Origin: Bacteroidales bacterium
GTDB lineage: Bacteria > Bacteroidota > Bacteroidia > Bacteroidales > UBA932
Reading direction: 5' to 3'
DNA: 64,000 bases
Assembly: GCA_017534745.1 (NCBI GenBank)
Contig: JAFXVX010000013.1
Coordinates: 1 to 64,000 of the forward strand
Under the pieces are notes generated by a model, which was not told where the DNA came from, did no database searches, and was given only the letters and a program-made list of their open reading frames with translations. A program made the position numbers and the translations under genes. Numbering within the stretch: the first letter of the stretch is position 1; every line of letters begins with the position of its first letter. Positions 35,434-47,006 of this stretch are shown piece after piece.

Positions 35434-37630
35434 ATCTCTTTTCTCACTACCGTCTGGACGCCCTGAATGCTCTCCAGTCTCTTTATAATATTGTCAAGGA
35501 TGCTGCGGTTGGCGACATACATCTCGATCGTGCCTTTAAAAATCCCGTCCTTTGCGCCGAGGGCTATATTCCTGATATTGACGCCCATACTGACGGAGAT
35601 GTAATTGGATATCTCGTTGAGAAGTCCGAGCCGGTCCAGCCCTTCGAGGGATATCTTGACGGGGTAGCCATCGGCTGATTTATCCTCCCAGGAGGGAACG
35701 ACGACCCAGTCGCCGTGACGGGCCGCGAGGCTCTCGGCGACAGGGCAGCTTTTCTTGTGGACGGTCACTGTCCCGTCCTCAGGGGAACGGAAACCGATGA
35801 CGGCATCGCCCGGAATCGGGTGGCAGCAGGATGCTATCACGAGGCTTTCCTTTGCGTCCTGCTTCGAGCGGTCCCTCCTGAAAATGAGGGAGAAGAGACT
35901 TCTGGAGGAGTTCTCGTGGGATTTTTTTATGACCTCCTGTATGTCTCCCGGCTTAAAGGTGCCGATGCCTACGTTGAAATACAGATCTTCGGCTGTCGGC
36001 ATATTATACTCCCTGGCTAGGAGTTTTTCGGTGCTTTCATCGAGTTTGCCTCCGGCGGCAGTCACCTGCATCTCGACGACGCTCCTGCCGTAGTCCACAG
36101 CCCTCTGCCTGTTTTCCTTGAAGAAATCCACTATGATGGAACGGGCCTTCCTCGTCCTGACGAACTGCAGCCACTCGAGCTTCGGCTCGGCGGCCGCCGC
36201 GGTCAGGATTTCCACCTGGTCACCTGTCTTCAGGCGGGTGGAAAGCGGCACCAGCCTCATATTGATCTTGGCCGCGATAGCCTTCGAACCTATCTCTGTG
36301 TGAATGAGATATGCGAAATCGAGGGCGGTCGCGCCGTTCTGGATGCGTCGCTGCTCGCCCTTGGGGGTGAATACTATTATCTCGGGGTTGACCAGGTCGT
36401 TGTGGATGATGTCAAGGAGCTCCATGGCTCCGACATCCGGATTGGTAATGATCTCCTTGACCCTTTCAAGCCAGAGGTCCATCTGGCTGTCGCTTTCGCT
36501 TATGTAGCCGTTTTTCTTGTATGCCCAGTGGGCGGCGATGCCTTTTTCGGCGATGTCGTCCATCCTGCGGCTGCGGATCTGGACCTCGATCCAGGTCCCC
36601 CTCTGGCTGAGAAGAGTGCAGTGGAGAGCTTCGTATCCATTGCTCTTGGGGTTGCCGACCCAGTCCCTCTGCCGCTCGTTCATGTAGCGGTAGATGCCGG
36701 TTATGAGGGTCCATATTTTCCAGCACTGGTCGCGCTCGGATTCGAGGTCGGTGGCATCGAAGATGATACGGACGGCGTAGAGATCGTAGATCTGGTCAAA
36801 CGTGACGTGCTTCGACTGCATCTTTTTCCATATAGAATACGGAGTCTTGACCCTTTTCTTGATACGGAAAGAGTAGCCGGCACCGGTCAGCACCCTGTCT
36901 ATCGGGGCGATGAATTCGTCAATCTCTTCCTCCTTGCCCTCGGTCTTCTGCCTGATGCTTCGGTTGATCTCCTCGTAGGCGAGAGGTTCTTTGAAACGGA
37001 GCCAGATGTTCTCCATCTCGGTCTTGATGCTGTAAAGCCCCAGCCTGTTGGCAAGCGGAATGAATATGAACATTGTCTCGGAGAGAATCTTGTCCCTCTT
37101 GTGCTCCGGCATATATTCAATCGTCCGGCAGTTGTGGAGCCGGTCGGCAAGCTTGATGAGCACAACGCGTACATCGTCATTGAGAGTAAGGAGGATCCTT
37201 TTGAAATTCTCCGCCTGGACACTCTCGGAGAAGATGTCGTTCATCTTGTTTTTCTGCTCGTTGTCGAGCACGACCTTGATTTTGGTCAGGCCCTCCACGA
37301 GGCTCGCAATCTTGTCTCCGAAGAGGCTTCTCAGGTCATCTACAGTGTAGTCAGTGTCCTCCACAACGTCGTGGAGAAGGGCGGCGCAAATGGATTTGCA
37401 GCCGAGCCCTATGTCGCTTACGACTATCTTCGCCACGGCAATCGGGTGGAGGATATACGGCTCGCCGGAGCGGCGGCGGACATTCTTGTGGGCTTCTGAG
37501 GCGAAGTCGAAGGCCTTCCTTACGAGATCCCTCTCGGAAGGGTCCTCGACGCGCTGCTCCACAGCTTCCCAGAGAGGGGCGAACTCCTTCTCAACCAGGG
37601 CGAAATCCTCTTGTGTGAACTGCGAAAAAC

Positions 37631-37634
<4 letters not shown>
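35430..37634 (-). CDS. Bifunctional (p)ppGpp synthetase/hydrolase (RelA/SpoT)
   Basis: Start chosen at ATG 37634, which overlaps the yihY stop (ATGA); the longer frame lies inside yihY. 734 residues: HD hydrolase domain with HPIAVAKIV and LLHDVVEDTDYT (HDxxED intact), synthetase domain with RDWVGNPKSNGYEALHCTL and EVQIR, a TGS domain (IIVFTPKGEQRRIQNGATALDFAYLIHTEIG) and a C-terminal ACT domain. Both active sites look intact, so it should make and destroy the stringent alarmone. It is the third gene of the ligA-yihY-rsh run. Confidence 0.95.
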
Positions 37635-40725
<3,091 letters not shown>

Positions 40726-40755
40726 CTATGCGTTCGCGCGCTCGCGCATGAACTA

Positions 40756-40786
40756 CAAATATAGGCCTAATTATCTGAAAATACAA
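40756..40786 (-). promoter_or_regulatory. Promoter of the ligA operon
   Basis: Minus strand: TTG (40786-40784), 20 bases, TATATTTG (40763-40756), 37 bases before the ligA start. Strong match to the phylum consensus. Confidence 0.65.
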
Positions 40787-40880
40787 AAGACACCTTCGCC
40801 GCACCTCGGAATGTAGGATTTGAATTGAAAAATTTTTAAATTTGTCCCGCTTTATTCTGCAACGAACAAAACACAATAAA

Positions 40881-42110
40881 ATGAAAGATTCTGTTATCAT
40901 CCTTTGCGGCGGCGGCCCGGCTCCGGGCATGAACACCGTCGTCATGAGCGTCTCCAAGGTGTTCCTTCTCAATGGTTTCCGCGTCATCGGCCTCCACGGC
41001 GGCTACAGCGGTCTTTTCTCGAAAAACCCCCGCACCGAGGACATCGATTTCTTCAAGGCCGACGCCTATTTCAACAGGGGAGGAAGCTACCTCCAGATGA
41101 GCCGTTTCAAACCGACCGACAAGGATTTCGAAGAGAACTTCAACCTCCCGCTTTTCCAGGAGAACAACATCAAGCTCCTCGTGACCGTCGGCGGCGACGA
41201 CACCGCATCGACAGCCAACCGTATCGCCAAGTTCCTCGAGGCCAAGAAATATCCCATCGCTAACATCCACGTCCCCAAGACTATCGACAACGACCTTCCC
41301 CTTCCGAACAACACTCCGACCTTCGGATTCAACTCCGCCAAGGATGAAGGCGCCCACATCGCGAGGACCATCTACGAAGATGCGCGCACCTCTGGCAACT
41401 GGCTTATTATCAGCGCCATGGGCCGCAGCGCGGGTCACCTCGCTCTCGGTATCGGCGAAGCCACCCACTGCCCGATGACGATCATCCCCGAGATGTTCAA
41501 CAAGGTTGAAATCACCCTCGACAAGATAGTCAATCTGGCTCTCTCAGCTATCCTCAAGAGGAACATTCTTGGGATTCCGTATGGGACCATCGTAGTTGCC
41601 GAAGGCGTCTTCCACGACCTCGATCCCAAGGAAATCAAGGAAGCCGGCGTGACCATGACCTACGACGAGCACGGACACCCCGAGCTCGGCAAGATCTCAA
41701 AAGCCGTCCTCTTCAACGACATCCTCGGCAAGGAGTTCGCAAAGCTCGGTCTCAAGGTCAAGACCCGTCCGGTCGAGATCGGCTACGACGTCCGCTGCCA
41801 GGATCCGATCGCCTATGATCTAACCTACTGCACCGAGCTGGCTCTCGGCGTCTATGAGCTCTTCTCGAAAGGGGAGACCGGCTGCATGGTGTTCATCGAC
41901 TCCGACGGTGCTGCACATCCGCTCTATCTTCACGACCTGCAGAATGCAGAGGGCAAAATTCCGCCCCGCCGCGTCGCAATCGAAGGCGGAACGGCGCAGA
42001 ATTACTATTCCAGCATCTGCAACTACATTACCCCCGCCGACTACGAGGCCGCTAAGAAGTACGTCCCCAATCCGGAGGATTACGACTTCCGCAGGATTCT
42101 CGGCTGGTAA
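40881..42110 (+). CDS. pfp: PPi-dependent phosphofructokinase
   Basis: Start chosen at ATG 40881 (409 aa), after a TAAATTTG -7 box at 40837-40844. Substrate motifs: CGGGPAPGMN (about 9-18), GGDDT (104-108), PKTIDNDLP (132-140) and MGRSAGHLA. Asp107 in GGDD and Lys133 in PKTID replace the two Gly residues that ATP-dependent PFKs use, which is the known signature of pyrophosphate use. It would phosphorylate fructose 6-phosphate reversibly with PPi in glycolysis. The cofactor is inferred from these residues. A GH13 amylase follows 6 bases downstream, tying it to glycan use. Confidence 0.9.
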   Translation: MKDSVIILCGGGPAPGMNTVVMSVSKVFLLNGFRVIGLHGGYSGLFSKNPRTEDIDFFKADAYFNRGGSYLQMSRFKPTDKDFEENFNLPLFQENNIKLLVTVGGDDTASTANRIAKFLEAKKYPIANIHVPKTIDNDLPLPNNTPTFGFNSAKDEGAHIARTIYEDARTSGNWLIISAMGRSAGHLALGIGEATHCPMTIIPEMFNKVEITLDKIVNLALSAILKRNILGIPYGTIVVAEGVFHDLDPKEIKEAGVTMTYDEHGHPELGKISKAVLFNDILGKEFAKLGLKVKTRPVEIGYDVRCQDPIAYDLTYCTELALGVYELFSKGETGCMVFIDSDGAAHPLYLHDLQNAEGKIPPRRVAIEGGTAQNYYSSICNYITPADYEAAKKYVPNPEDYDFRRILGW

Positions 42111-42116
42111 GGATCA

Positions 42117-43643
42117 ATGCCCGGCAAGCGGGTCATATATCAGGTGCTCCCGCGTCTTTGGAACGTCGGGAGCACCTTTTGCGGTAAATTCAGCGGCTTC
42201 GACGAGGCCTCGTTCGAGTACTTCCGCTCCCTCGGCGTGACCGATATCTGGTACACCGGTGTAATCCGTCACGCAACGCTCATTTCCGGCCACGGCTGCA
42301 CCTCGTCGGATCCCGCCTGCGTCAAGGGCACCGCCGGGTCTCCATACGCCATCACGGACTACTACGATGTCAATCCTTATCTTGCTGACAATCCATCGAA
42401 TAGGATGGCTGAGTTCGAGGACTTGATCAAGCGTACTCATAAGGCCGGATTCCGCGCAATTATCGACTTTGTCCCCAACCATGTCGCCCGTCAATACGAC
42501 GGCGCAATGACCCCCAAAGGCACGCCCCGCCTGGGGGAGAATGACGACACTTCCATCCACTGGAAACCGGAGAACGACTTCTTCTATTACCCCGGAGAGG
42601 AACTCCGCCTCCCCGCCGGCAACGGCACCTACCGCGAGTTCCCGGCCAAGGCGACCGGCAACGCCTACACGCCGGCGCCTGACATCAACGACTGGTACGA
42701 CACCGTAAAGCTCAACTATTGTCCATTCCATACTCCTACCTGGGACAGGATGAAAGAAATCGTCCTTTTCTGGGCAGGAAAGGGCGTTGACGGCTTCCGC
42801 TGTGACATGGTTGAGCTAGTACCGCCTGAGTTTTTCACCTGGTTGATAAAGGAAATCAAGAAGGAATTTCCACACATCACCTTCATCGCAGAGGTCTATG
42901 AGAAAGCGCTTTACGAGCGATACGTCCGCGAAGTCGGCTTCGACCTCCTCTACGACAAATCCGGGATGTACGACACCCTCCGCGACGTCGTAGCCCGCCG
43001 CCAGAGCGCAGCCGCCATCACCGGCGTCTGGCAGTACCTCGGCGACCTTCAGCCCAGCATGCTGAACTTCCTCGAGAACCACGACGAGCAGCGCATCGCC
43101 TCGCTGCAGTTCGCCGGCTCGCCGGAAGCTGGCTTTGCAGCCCTCGGCGTCTCCCTCCTTTTCAATTCCGCTCCATTCATGCTTTACAGCGGCCAGGAGA
43201 CCGGCGAAAAGGGCGGCTCCGACGGCCGCACCTCGATCTTTGAGATTTCTCCGCTCGCTACGCTCGGTCGAAATGACAAAGGGCCCACTGTCATTCCGAG
43301 CGGAGCGAAGGAATCTCCTCTCCCCAAATACCGCCGCTTCCTCTCCCTGGCTTCCCTGAAGGCCTTTTCCGAGGGCGGCACCTTCGACCTCTGCTACTGC
43401 CAGCCCGCGTCCTTCGACCGCGACAACCTCTTCGCCTGGCTCCGCTCCGACGGGAAGACCCTCTGGCTCTGCCTCTCAAACTTCTCCGACCGCCGCGTCG
43501 AGACAGAGATAACCATTCCGGCCGAAGCCTTCACCTATTTCGGCTTCCCGCCCCAGGCAAAAACCCTCACTGTCGTCTCCGCCCCGTGCGACTGCACCGT
43601 GGCAAGAGTATATCACACAGCATCTCCCACATCACCATCCTGA
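42117..43643 (+). CDS. GH13 alpha-amylase-family enzyme with in-frame repeat insertion
   Basis: A 508-residue cytosolic (no signal peptide) GH13 protein: VTDIWYTGV, IIDFVPNHVARQ, GVDGFRCDM (nucleophile Asp), ITFIAEVY (acid/base Glu) and FLENHDEQR (transition-state Asp), followed by a C-terminal beta domain. It would act on alpha-glucans or oligosaccharides; the subfamily is unclear. Residues about 376-401 come from a palindromic repeat inserted in frame at 43242-43318, between the barrel and the C-terminal domain. It starts 6 bases after pfp. All catalytic residues are intact, so activity may survive. Confidence 0.88.
   Translation: MPGKRVIYQVLPRLWNVGSTFCGKFSGFDEASFEYFRSLGVTDIWYTGVIRHATLISGHGCTSSDPACVKGTAGSPYAITDYYDVNPYLADNPSNRMAEFEDLIKRTHKAGFRAIIDFVPNHVARQYDGAMTPKGTPRLGENDDTSIHWKPENDFFYYPGEELRLPAGNGTYREFPAKATGNAYTPAPDINDWYDTVKLNYCPFHTPTWDRMKEIVLFWAGKGVDGFRCDMVELVPPEFFTWLIKEIKKEFPHITFIAEVYEKALYERYVREVGFDLLYDKSGMYDTLRDVVARRQSAAAITGVWQYLGDLQPSMLNFLENHDEQRIASLQFAGSPEAGFAALGVSLLFNSAPFMLYSGQETGEKGGSDGRTSIFEISPLATLGRNDKGPTVIPSGAKESPLPKYRRFLSLASLKAFSEGGTFDLCYCQPASFDRDNLFAWLRSDGKTLWLCLSNFSDRRVETEITIPAEAFTYFGFPPQAKTLTVVSAPCDCTVARVYHTASPTSPS
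43242..43318. repeat. Palindromic repeat inside the GH13 coding sequence
   Basis: A near-palindrome: left arm GAGATTTCTCCGCTCG through GAAATGACA (43242-43278), spacer AAGGGCCCAC, right arm TGTCATTCCGAGCGG through GGAATCTC (43290-43318). This type (GAGATTCCTTCGC...AATGACA) is a dispersed intergenic repeat in many bacteria. Here the reading frame stays open through it, adding ~26 residues. Confidence 0.8.
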
Positions 43644-43689
43644 AATACAACCACATCTCGGCGTACGGCCCTACTGACAACCAGAGAGT

Positions 43690-43860
43690 CCTGCTACGTC
43701 GGCGGTGAGGCTGAACAGCGCTTCTGCCGCCGCAGCTACGGCATGACCATCCGCCCCGTTAGAGACAAGTAACCGCTATGCGGACTTGTGTACTAGTGTC
43801 GTCTGGGCCAAATGCAACCTGGGCGGCATGACCGTCCGCCCGGTCAAGAGCAAATACTAG
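43690..43860 (+). pseudogene. Two decayed C-terminal tails of a surface-protein family
   Basis: Two short frames end in similar tails, YGMTIRPVRDK (stop 43770-43772) and GGMTVRPVKSK (stop 43858-43860). The YGxxVRPV ending is typical of Bacteroidota FISUMP/DUF1566-like surface or secreted proteins. Nothing upstream encodes the rest, so these are gene debris, possibly from tandem copies. The stretch 43644-43689 shows nothing else. Confidence 0.55.
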
Positions 43861-43867
43861 TCGGCTC

Positions 43868-43897
43868 TTGCAGAATCAAGAAAAGTTCTTACCTTTG
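43868..43897 (+). promoter_or_regulatory. Strong promoter, first of a near-identical pair
   Basis: TTG (43868-43870), 19 bases, TACCTTTG (43890-43897). The region from TTGC to CGGA is about 80% identical to the promoter at 44643-44672. Confidence 0.65.
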
Positions 43898-43901
43898 CAG
43901 T

Positions 43902-44003
43902 CGGATTCGTCACGGGGAATTCGCTGAAGGGTTGACAACCCTTTTGAGCAAAAGCTTGATTCGAGCCCCAAAAAGTCGCTACCTAGGCGGCTTTTATTTT
44001 TTT
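43902..44003 (+). ncRNA. Candidate small RNA, ~100 nt
   Basis: Bounded by a near-consensus promoter and a hairpin plus T-rich terminator, with no ORF of credible composition. It contains a perfect hairpin AAGGGTT-GAC-AACCCTT near 43927-43943 and a GGGG/CCCC pairing that could close the 5' part. No tRNA cloverleaf or known RNA family could be fitted by eye. Its 3' end runs into the 3' end of the minus-strand gene at 43994. Confidence 0.4.
43970..44003. terminator. Bidirectional terminator
   Basis: AAAAGTCGC (43971-43979) pairs with GCGGCTTTT (43987-43995), one G-U pair. T-rich sequence follows on the plus strand and TTTTT follows on the minus strand, so it serves both the candidate RNA and the convergent small gene. 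Confidence 0.65.
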
Positions 44004-44434
44004 CGTCGCTTTTTGCGGCTCGTCCTCTCCTTATTGGGCATATTGCTACTTGTGGACGTTATGCTGTATTGTACGTAATCACCCAAAGAGGGTTGAAAAC
44101 CAACAACCAGACGCACGTTCTTATGGCGCATCACAAGAATTCTAGAAAAAGATTTTTGATTCTTGTCATTTGCTTTATGGGGGCCAATGGAGATCAACTT
44201 AGCTTCAGATAAGATCTCTGTTAGGTTTAGGACTTCTTTCGTAGATTCGTACGATCGAGCTGCATGTTCATAAGTTTCATTGATGGAGATGCCCTTAACC
44301 TTGATCAGGACATTTAGTGATTTGTTCAAGATTGACTTAGATGGATTGTCTGCAATCCATCCTGCATAAAAGTCTTTTATTATCTTCTCACGAGCCTTGA
44401 TCTCTTCTCGTGTTTTCCCTACAGGTATCTCCAT
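43994..44434 (-). CDS. Small LPD3-like protein of mobile-element type
   Basis: A 146-residue basic protein beginning MEIPVGKTREEIKAREKIIKDFYAGW and continuing SINETYEHAARSYESTKEVLNL, then FSRILVMRHKNVRLVVGFQPSLGDYVQYSI, ending in a Lys/Arg-rich tail. This pattern matches the LPD3 (large polyvalent protein-associated) domain, usually a module in very large phage or plasmid proteins and also found as short stand-alone proteins in gut Bacteroidales. The function is unknown. A good promoter lies ~170 bases upstream, giving a long structured leader. Confidence 0.65.
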   Translation of the reverse strand: MEIPVGKTREEIKAREKIIKDFYAGWIADNPSKSILNKSLNVLIKVKGISINETYEHAARSYESTKEVLNLTEILSEAKLISIGPHKANDKNQKSFSRILVMRHKNVRLVVGFQPSLGDYVQYSITSTSSNMPNKERTSRKKRRKK

Positions 44435-44604
44435 GTCTGTTATTATTAGTGGGTTAATACCGAATCACTTGGCCGCAGGCCAAGGGTCGGTGTCAAAAGA
44501 ATTAGTATTCATTGTGAAGGGAGCGCCTACCAGAGGGGAACGGCCCTGCTCCTGGTTTCATTACCGGCCGATTCGACGACCGTGTTTTCTCTATTTGTCA
44601 GGAA
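44435..44604 (-). other. Long untranslated leader of the LPD3-like gene
   Basis: Between the promoter at 44605-44635 and the ATG at 44434 lie ~170 bases without an ORF. They contain a perfect 7-bp hairpin CTTGGCC-TGC-GGCCAAG (near 44468-44484) and other GC-rich pairings. This is unusually long for a small gene and may be regulatory; no known riboswitch was recognised. Confidence 0.4.
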
Positions 44605-44635
44605 CAAATATAGATAAAATCGGGTGGGGGAGCAA
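44605..44635 (-). promoter_or_regulatory. Promoter of the LPD3-like gene
   Basis: Minus strand: TTG (44635-44633), 20 bases, TATATTTG (44612-44605). Confidence 0.6.
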
Positions 44636-44642
44636 GGGTATT

Positions 44643-44672
44643 TTGCGGAATCGCAAAAAGTTCTTACCTTTG
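44643..44672 (+). promoter_or_regulatory. Strong promoter, second of a near-identical pair
   Basis: TTG (44643-44645), 19 bases, TACCTTTG (44665-44672). A perfect 7-bp inverted repeat TTTTGCG-GAAT-CGCAAAA (44641-44658) overlaps the -33 box and spacer and could bind a regulator. Confidence 0.7.
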
Positions 44673-44677
44673 CAGAC

Positions 44678-44810
44678 GGAGAGTAATCCGCTTTAAAGAT
44701 CGGGTCATTCGGGTTGTGCAAAAGTCCCCGCCCGCGAAGGCCCACCGAAAGGTAAACATCTACTGCGTATCTCTGGGGCAGAATTAAGCATCCTTTTGGG
44801 ATGCTTTTTT
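44678..44810 (+). ncRNA. Candidate structured RNA, ~130 nt
   Basis: Begins after a near-consensus promoter and ends at an excellent terminator. Local hairpins include CGGA-GAGTAA-TCCG and ACC-GAAA-GGT, and GAGA near the 5' end can pair with TCTC near the 3' end to close the molecule. No ORF is credible. Size and layout would suit a housekeeping RNA such as 6S, but the SRP GGAA/AGCAG core, tmRNA ends and RNase P core are absent, so I leave it unnamed. Confidence 0.5.
44786..44810 (+). terminator. Rho-independent terminator of the second candidate RNA
   Basis: AAGCATCC (44786-44793), loop TTTTG, GGATGCTT (44799-44806), then a run of T. From here to 44951 there is only a doubtful small membrane-protein frame. 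Confidence 0.85.
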
Positions 44811-44951
44811 CTTTTTACTTATCCTCTTGACGGAGGATATGGTGGAAGATTACCACGACTACTGTTTCCACATAAAGGGCGGTTTTATCGGGATGGTTCT
44901 GGCCATCCCGGCGGCGTTGATAGCAGGGTTGATTTGCATCCTGAAAGGTTT

Positions 44952-46157
44952 TCACCGGATTTTTCGGAACAGGGTCTTTAGGTCAATGCTGAAAAAGTCC
45001 TCAAGGGGAAGACCTTCGGGGCCAACGATGAAGGCGTTTGTGATGTGTTCGCCGAACAGTTCCTTGAATTTTTCATATCCTTCGGTGTCGTCGGATCGGC
45101 TGCTCTTGACTTCGATAGCCACTAACGTCTGCCCTTTTTTTAGGACGTAATCACATTCTTTTTTGTTGTCTGTTCGCCAGTAAAGGAGTTCAAACCCGTC
45201 TAATAATGAACGGTTGGCAAGGTGCGCACCCACGGCTGATTCCACCTGGCGACCCCATTCCGTGGAGTCGGTGACTGCTTCTTCGAAGGTGTGACGGCCG
45301 TAGCGGTTACGGAATGCGCTGTTGAACACCTGCATCTTGGGAATAGAATTCTTTTCCCTAACGGGAGATGATGAATACTTCTGCAGGGGCTTCACCAGCA
45401 TCGTCTTGTCCAGGGCATCCAGATAAGATTTAATGGTGGGGACCGTGCCACTGTTTATCGTTCCCTGCATCTTAGTTAGGGAAAGTTCGCGGGCCGATTC
45501 GATACAGGCCAGCTCGAAGACTTGACGCAGAAGGGCTGGATTGCGGATTTCATCGATTTCCAAAATGTCCCGGGTTAGGATGGGGGAGATGATTGAGTCT
45601 TCCATAAGGTCCCGCCAACGGTCTTCGTCAATGGTGTCCGGAGCCAGGCCAGGGAAACCGCCGAAATAGATATACTGCTGCAAAGTGAAACCGAAGGCGT
45701 CACGCATCTCGTGCCACTCCCAGTAGCCCATTTTTATGGCTTCGAATCGACCCTCAAGTGACTCTTCAAGACCTTTCTGCAGAAGGACGCGGGAAGAGCC
45801 AAGTAGAATGACTTTTAGGTTGCGCTTTTCTCTGGTGTCAGCATCCCATTCTTTTTTCACCTGTTCGCTCCAGGTCCTGATTTTTTGGACTTCATCAATG
45901 ATGAGGATGCGTTCCTTCTCACCATGAAGGTCCATTTTCATACGGGCCTCCTGCCAGCGGGCCGGAATCCAGGTGGTATCTTCGCGATTTACGCCATCTG
46001 CAGCCAAGAAATCGTACGGGGTGTCTATGCCTTCAACATACTGCCCTACGAGGGTGGATTTGCCGACCTGGCGAGGGCCCATAATAATCTGCATTCTCCG
46101 CCGTGGCTCTGCCATACGGTTCTTTAATATGGATAGGTGCTGTCTTTCGTATAACAT
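44952..46157 (-). CDS. AAA ATPase with DUF4143
   Basis: A 401-residue protein: AAA_14 domain with Walker A GPRQVGKST (about 27-35) and Walker B ILIIDEVQKI (about 88-97), sensor ILLGSS, then a winged-helix-like middle and a C-terminal DUF4143 nuclease-like domain (LLYWRTDNKKECDYVLKKGQTLVAIEVKSS, an E-x(n)-ExK pattern). This family is abundant and patchy in anaerobes; its role is unknown, and a toxin-like or defence role has been suggested. An AT-rich promoter region lies upstream (TAAATTTG on the minus strand). It stands alone. Confidence 0.88.
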   Translation of the reverse strand: MLYERQHLSILKNRMAEPRRRMQIIMGPRQVGKSTLVGQYVEGIDTPYDFLAADGVNREDTTWIPARWQEARMKMDLHGEKERILIIDEVQKIRTWSEQVKKEWDADTREKRNLKVILLGSSRVLLQKGLEESLEGRFEAIKMGYWEWHEMRDAFGFTLQQYIYFGGFPGLAPDTIDEDRWRDLMEDSIISPILTRDILEIDEIRNPALLRQVFELACIESARELSLTKMQGTINSGTVPTIKSYLDALDKTMLVKPLQKYSSSPVREKNSIPKMQVFNSAFRNRYGRHTFEEAVTDSTEWGRQVESAVGAHLANRSLLDGFELLYWRTDNKKECDYVLKKGQTLVAIEVKSSRSDDTEGYEKFKELFGEHITNAFIVGPEGLPLEDFFSIDLKTLFRKIR

Positions 46158-46300
46158 ATCTGTAAATTTTGTTTTACAAATTTATAAAATATATTTTACA
46201 AAATCGCAAAAATTGAACACGACTTTTTCATTATCGGCATATTTTTGCTATTTTTGTAAGAGTTGAAGGATAACAATAGAATATAAATAATCACAACAGG

Positions 46301-46918
46301 ATGAAGAAAGGTTTTTTCAGTCGCCTGAGCGACACAGCGAAGATCAGGAGCCGCGCCGCATTTGCGGACGTGGAGCAGAAGATCACTAAGTATGAGTATG
46401 GGTCAGACGCTTTTATGAAGATCCTGGCCAGCCGTTATTCGTGCCACTCCTTCAACAAGTATCCCGTCTCGGAATCCAAGTTGAAAATGATCCTGGAAGC
46501 CGGTCGTTTGGCTCCTTCGGCGAAGAATCTTCAGCCGACCCGTATCTGGGTTGTCAAGAGTGAGGAGGCGCTTGCCCGTCTGAGAAGTGTGCATCCTTGC
46601 TATGGTGCACCGGTCGTCCTGATTGTCGGTTGCCGTAATGAAGAAGCCTGGATTCGCGAAAGCGATGGGATTAATGCTGCGAAGACCGATGCCGCCATTG
46701 TGCTTGCGCACCTGATGCTGACGGCCACTGATGCCGGACTTGCGAATATGTGGATCTGGGACTTCAATCCCAGCAAGATTCGTGAGGTCCTTCCGGAGAC
46801 GCGGGAGCACGGGATCTACGGCCTTCTCGCAATCGGCCATCCCGCAAGCGGCGAAGGCGCTCCCACAGAACTTCATTCCGTCCGTAAATCCATCGAGGAG
46901 ATGGTGACTGTCCTGTAG
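46301..46918 (+). CDS. Nitroreductase-family FMN oxidoreductase
   Basis: A 205-residue protein: N-terminal ~40 residues extra, then the nitroreductase fold (ILASRYSCHSFNKYPVSESKLKMILEAGRLAPSAKNLQPTRIWVV in segments; AAIVLAHLMLTATDAGLANMWIWDF; GIYGLLAIGHP). It binds FMN and uses NAD(P)H; the substrate is unknown. TATTTTTG boxes at 46240-46247 and 46249-46256 could serve as its promoter. It is monocistronic, with a terminator just after. Confidence 0.9.
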   Translation: MKKGFFSRLSDTAKIRSRAAFADVEQKITKYEYGSDAFMKILASRYSCHSFNKYPVSESKLKMILEAGRLAPSAKNLQPTRIWVVKSEEALARLRSVHPCYGAPVVLIVGCRNEEAWIRESDGINAAKTDAAIVLAHLMLTATDAGLANMWIWDFNPSKIREVLPETREHGIYGLLAIGHPASGEGAPTELHSVRKSIEEMVTVL

Positions 46919-46943
46919 GCTCTGGCAGCGTCATAAATACGAA

Positions 46944-46970
46944 GAAAGGCCGCAATGTTGCGGCCTTTCT
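46944..46970 (+). terminator. Rho-independent terminator after the nitroreductase gene
   Basis: A perfect stem GAAAGGCCGCAA / TTGCGGCCTTTC with a 2-base loop, then TT. A second hairpin (AGTGGTTAG / CTAACCACT, about 46979-47001) lies between it and the convergent SDR gene and may end that transcript. Confidence 0.85.
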
Positions 46971-47006
46971 TGTGCGAAGTGGTTAGCGACACTAACCACT
47001 ATAATT

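Noticed and set aside
43902..44003. tRNA gene or tRNA remnant
   Set aside because: A T-arm-like TTGATTCGAG stretch is present, but no acceptor stem, D-arm and anticodon arm fit at proper spacing.
44678..44810. SRP RNA, tmRNA or RNase P RNA
   Set aside because: The GGAA/AGCAG core of SRP, the tRNA-like ends of tmRNA and the conserved RNase P blocks were not found on either strand.
44839..45150. Small plus-strand frame with one TM segment after the second candidate RNA
   Set aside because: Most of it is antisense to the DUF4143 gene, no promoter remains between it and the terminator at 44810, and the C-terminal part reads like a shadow frame. At best it is a remnant.
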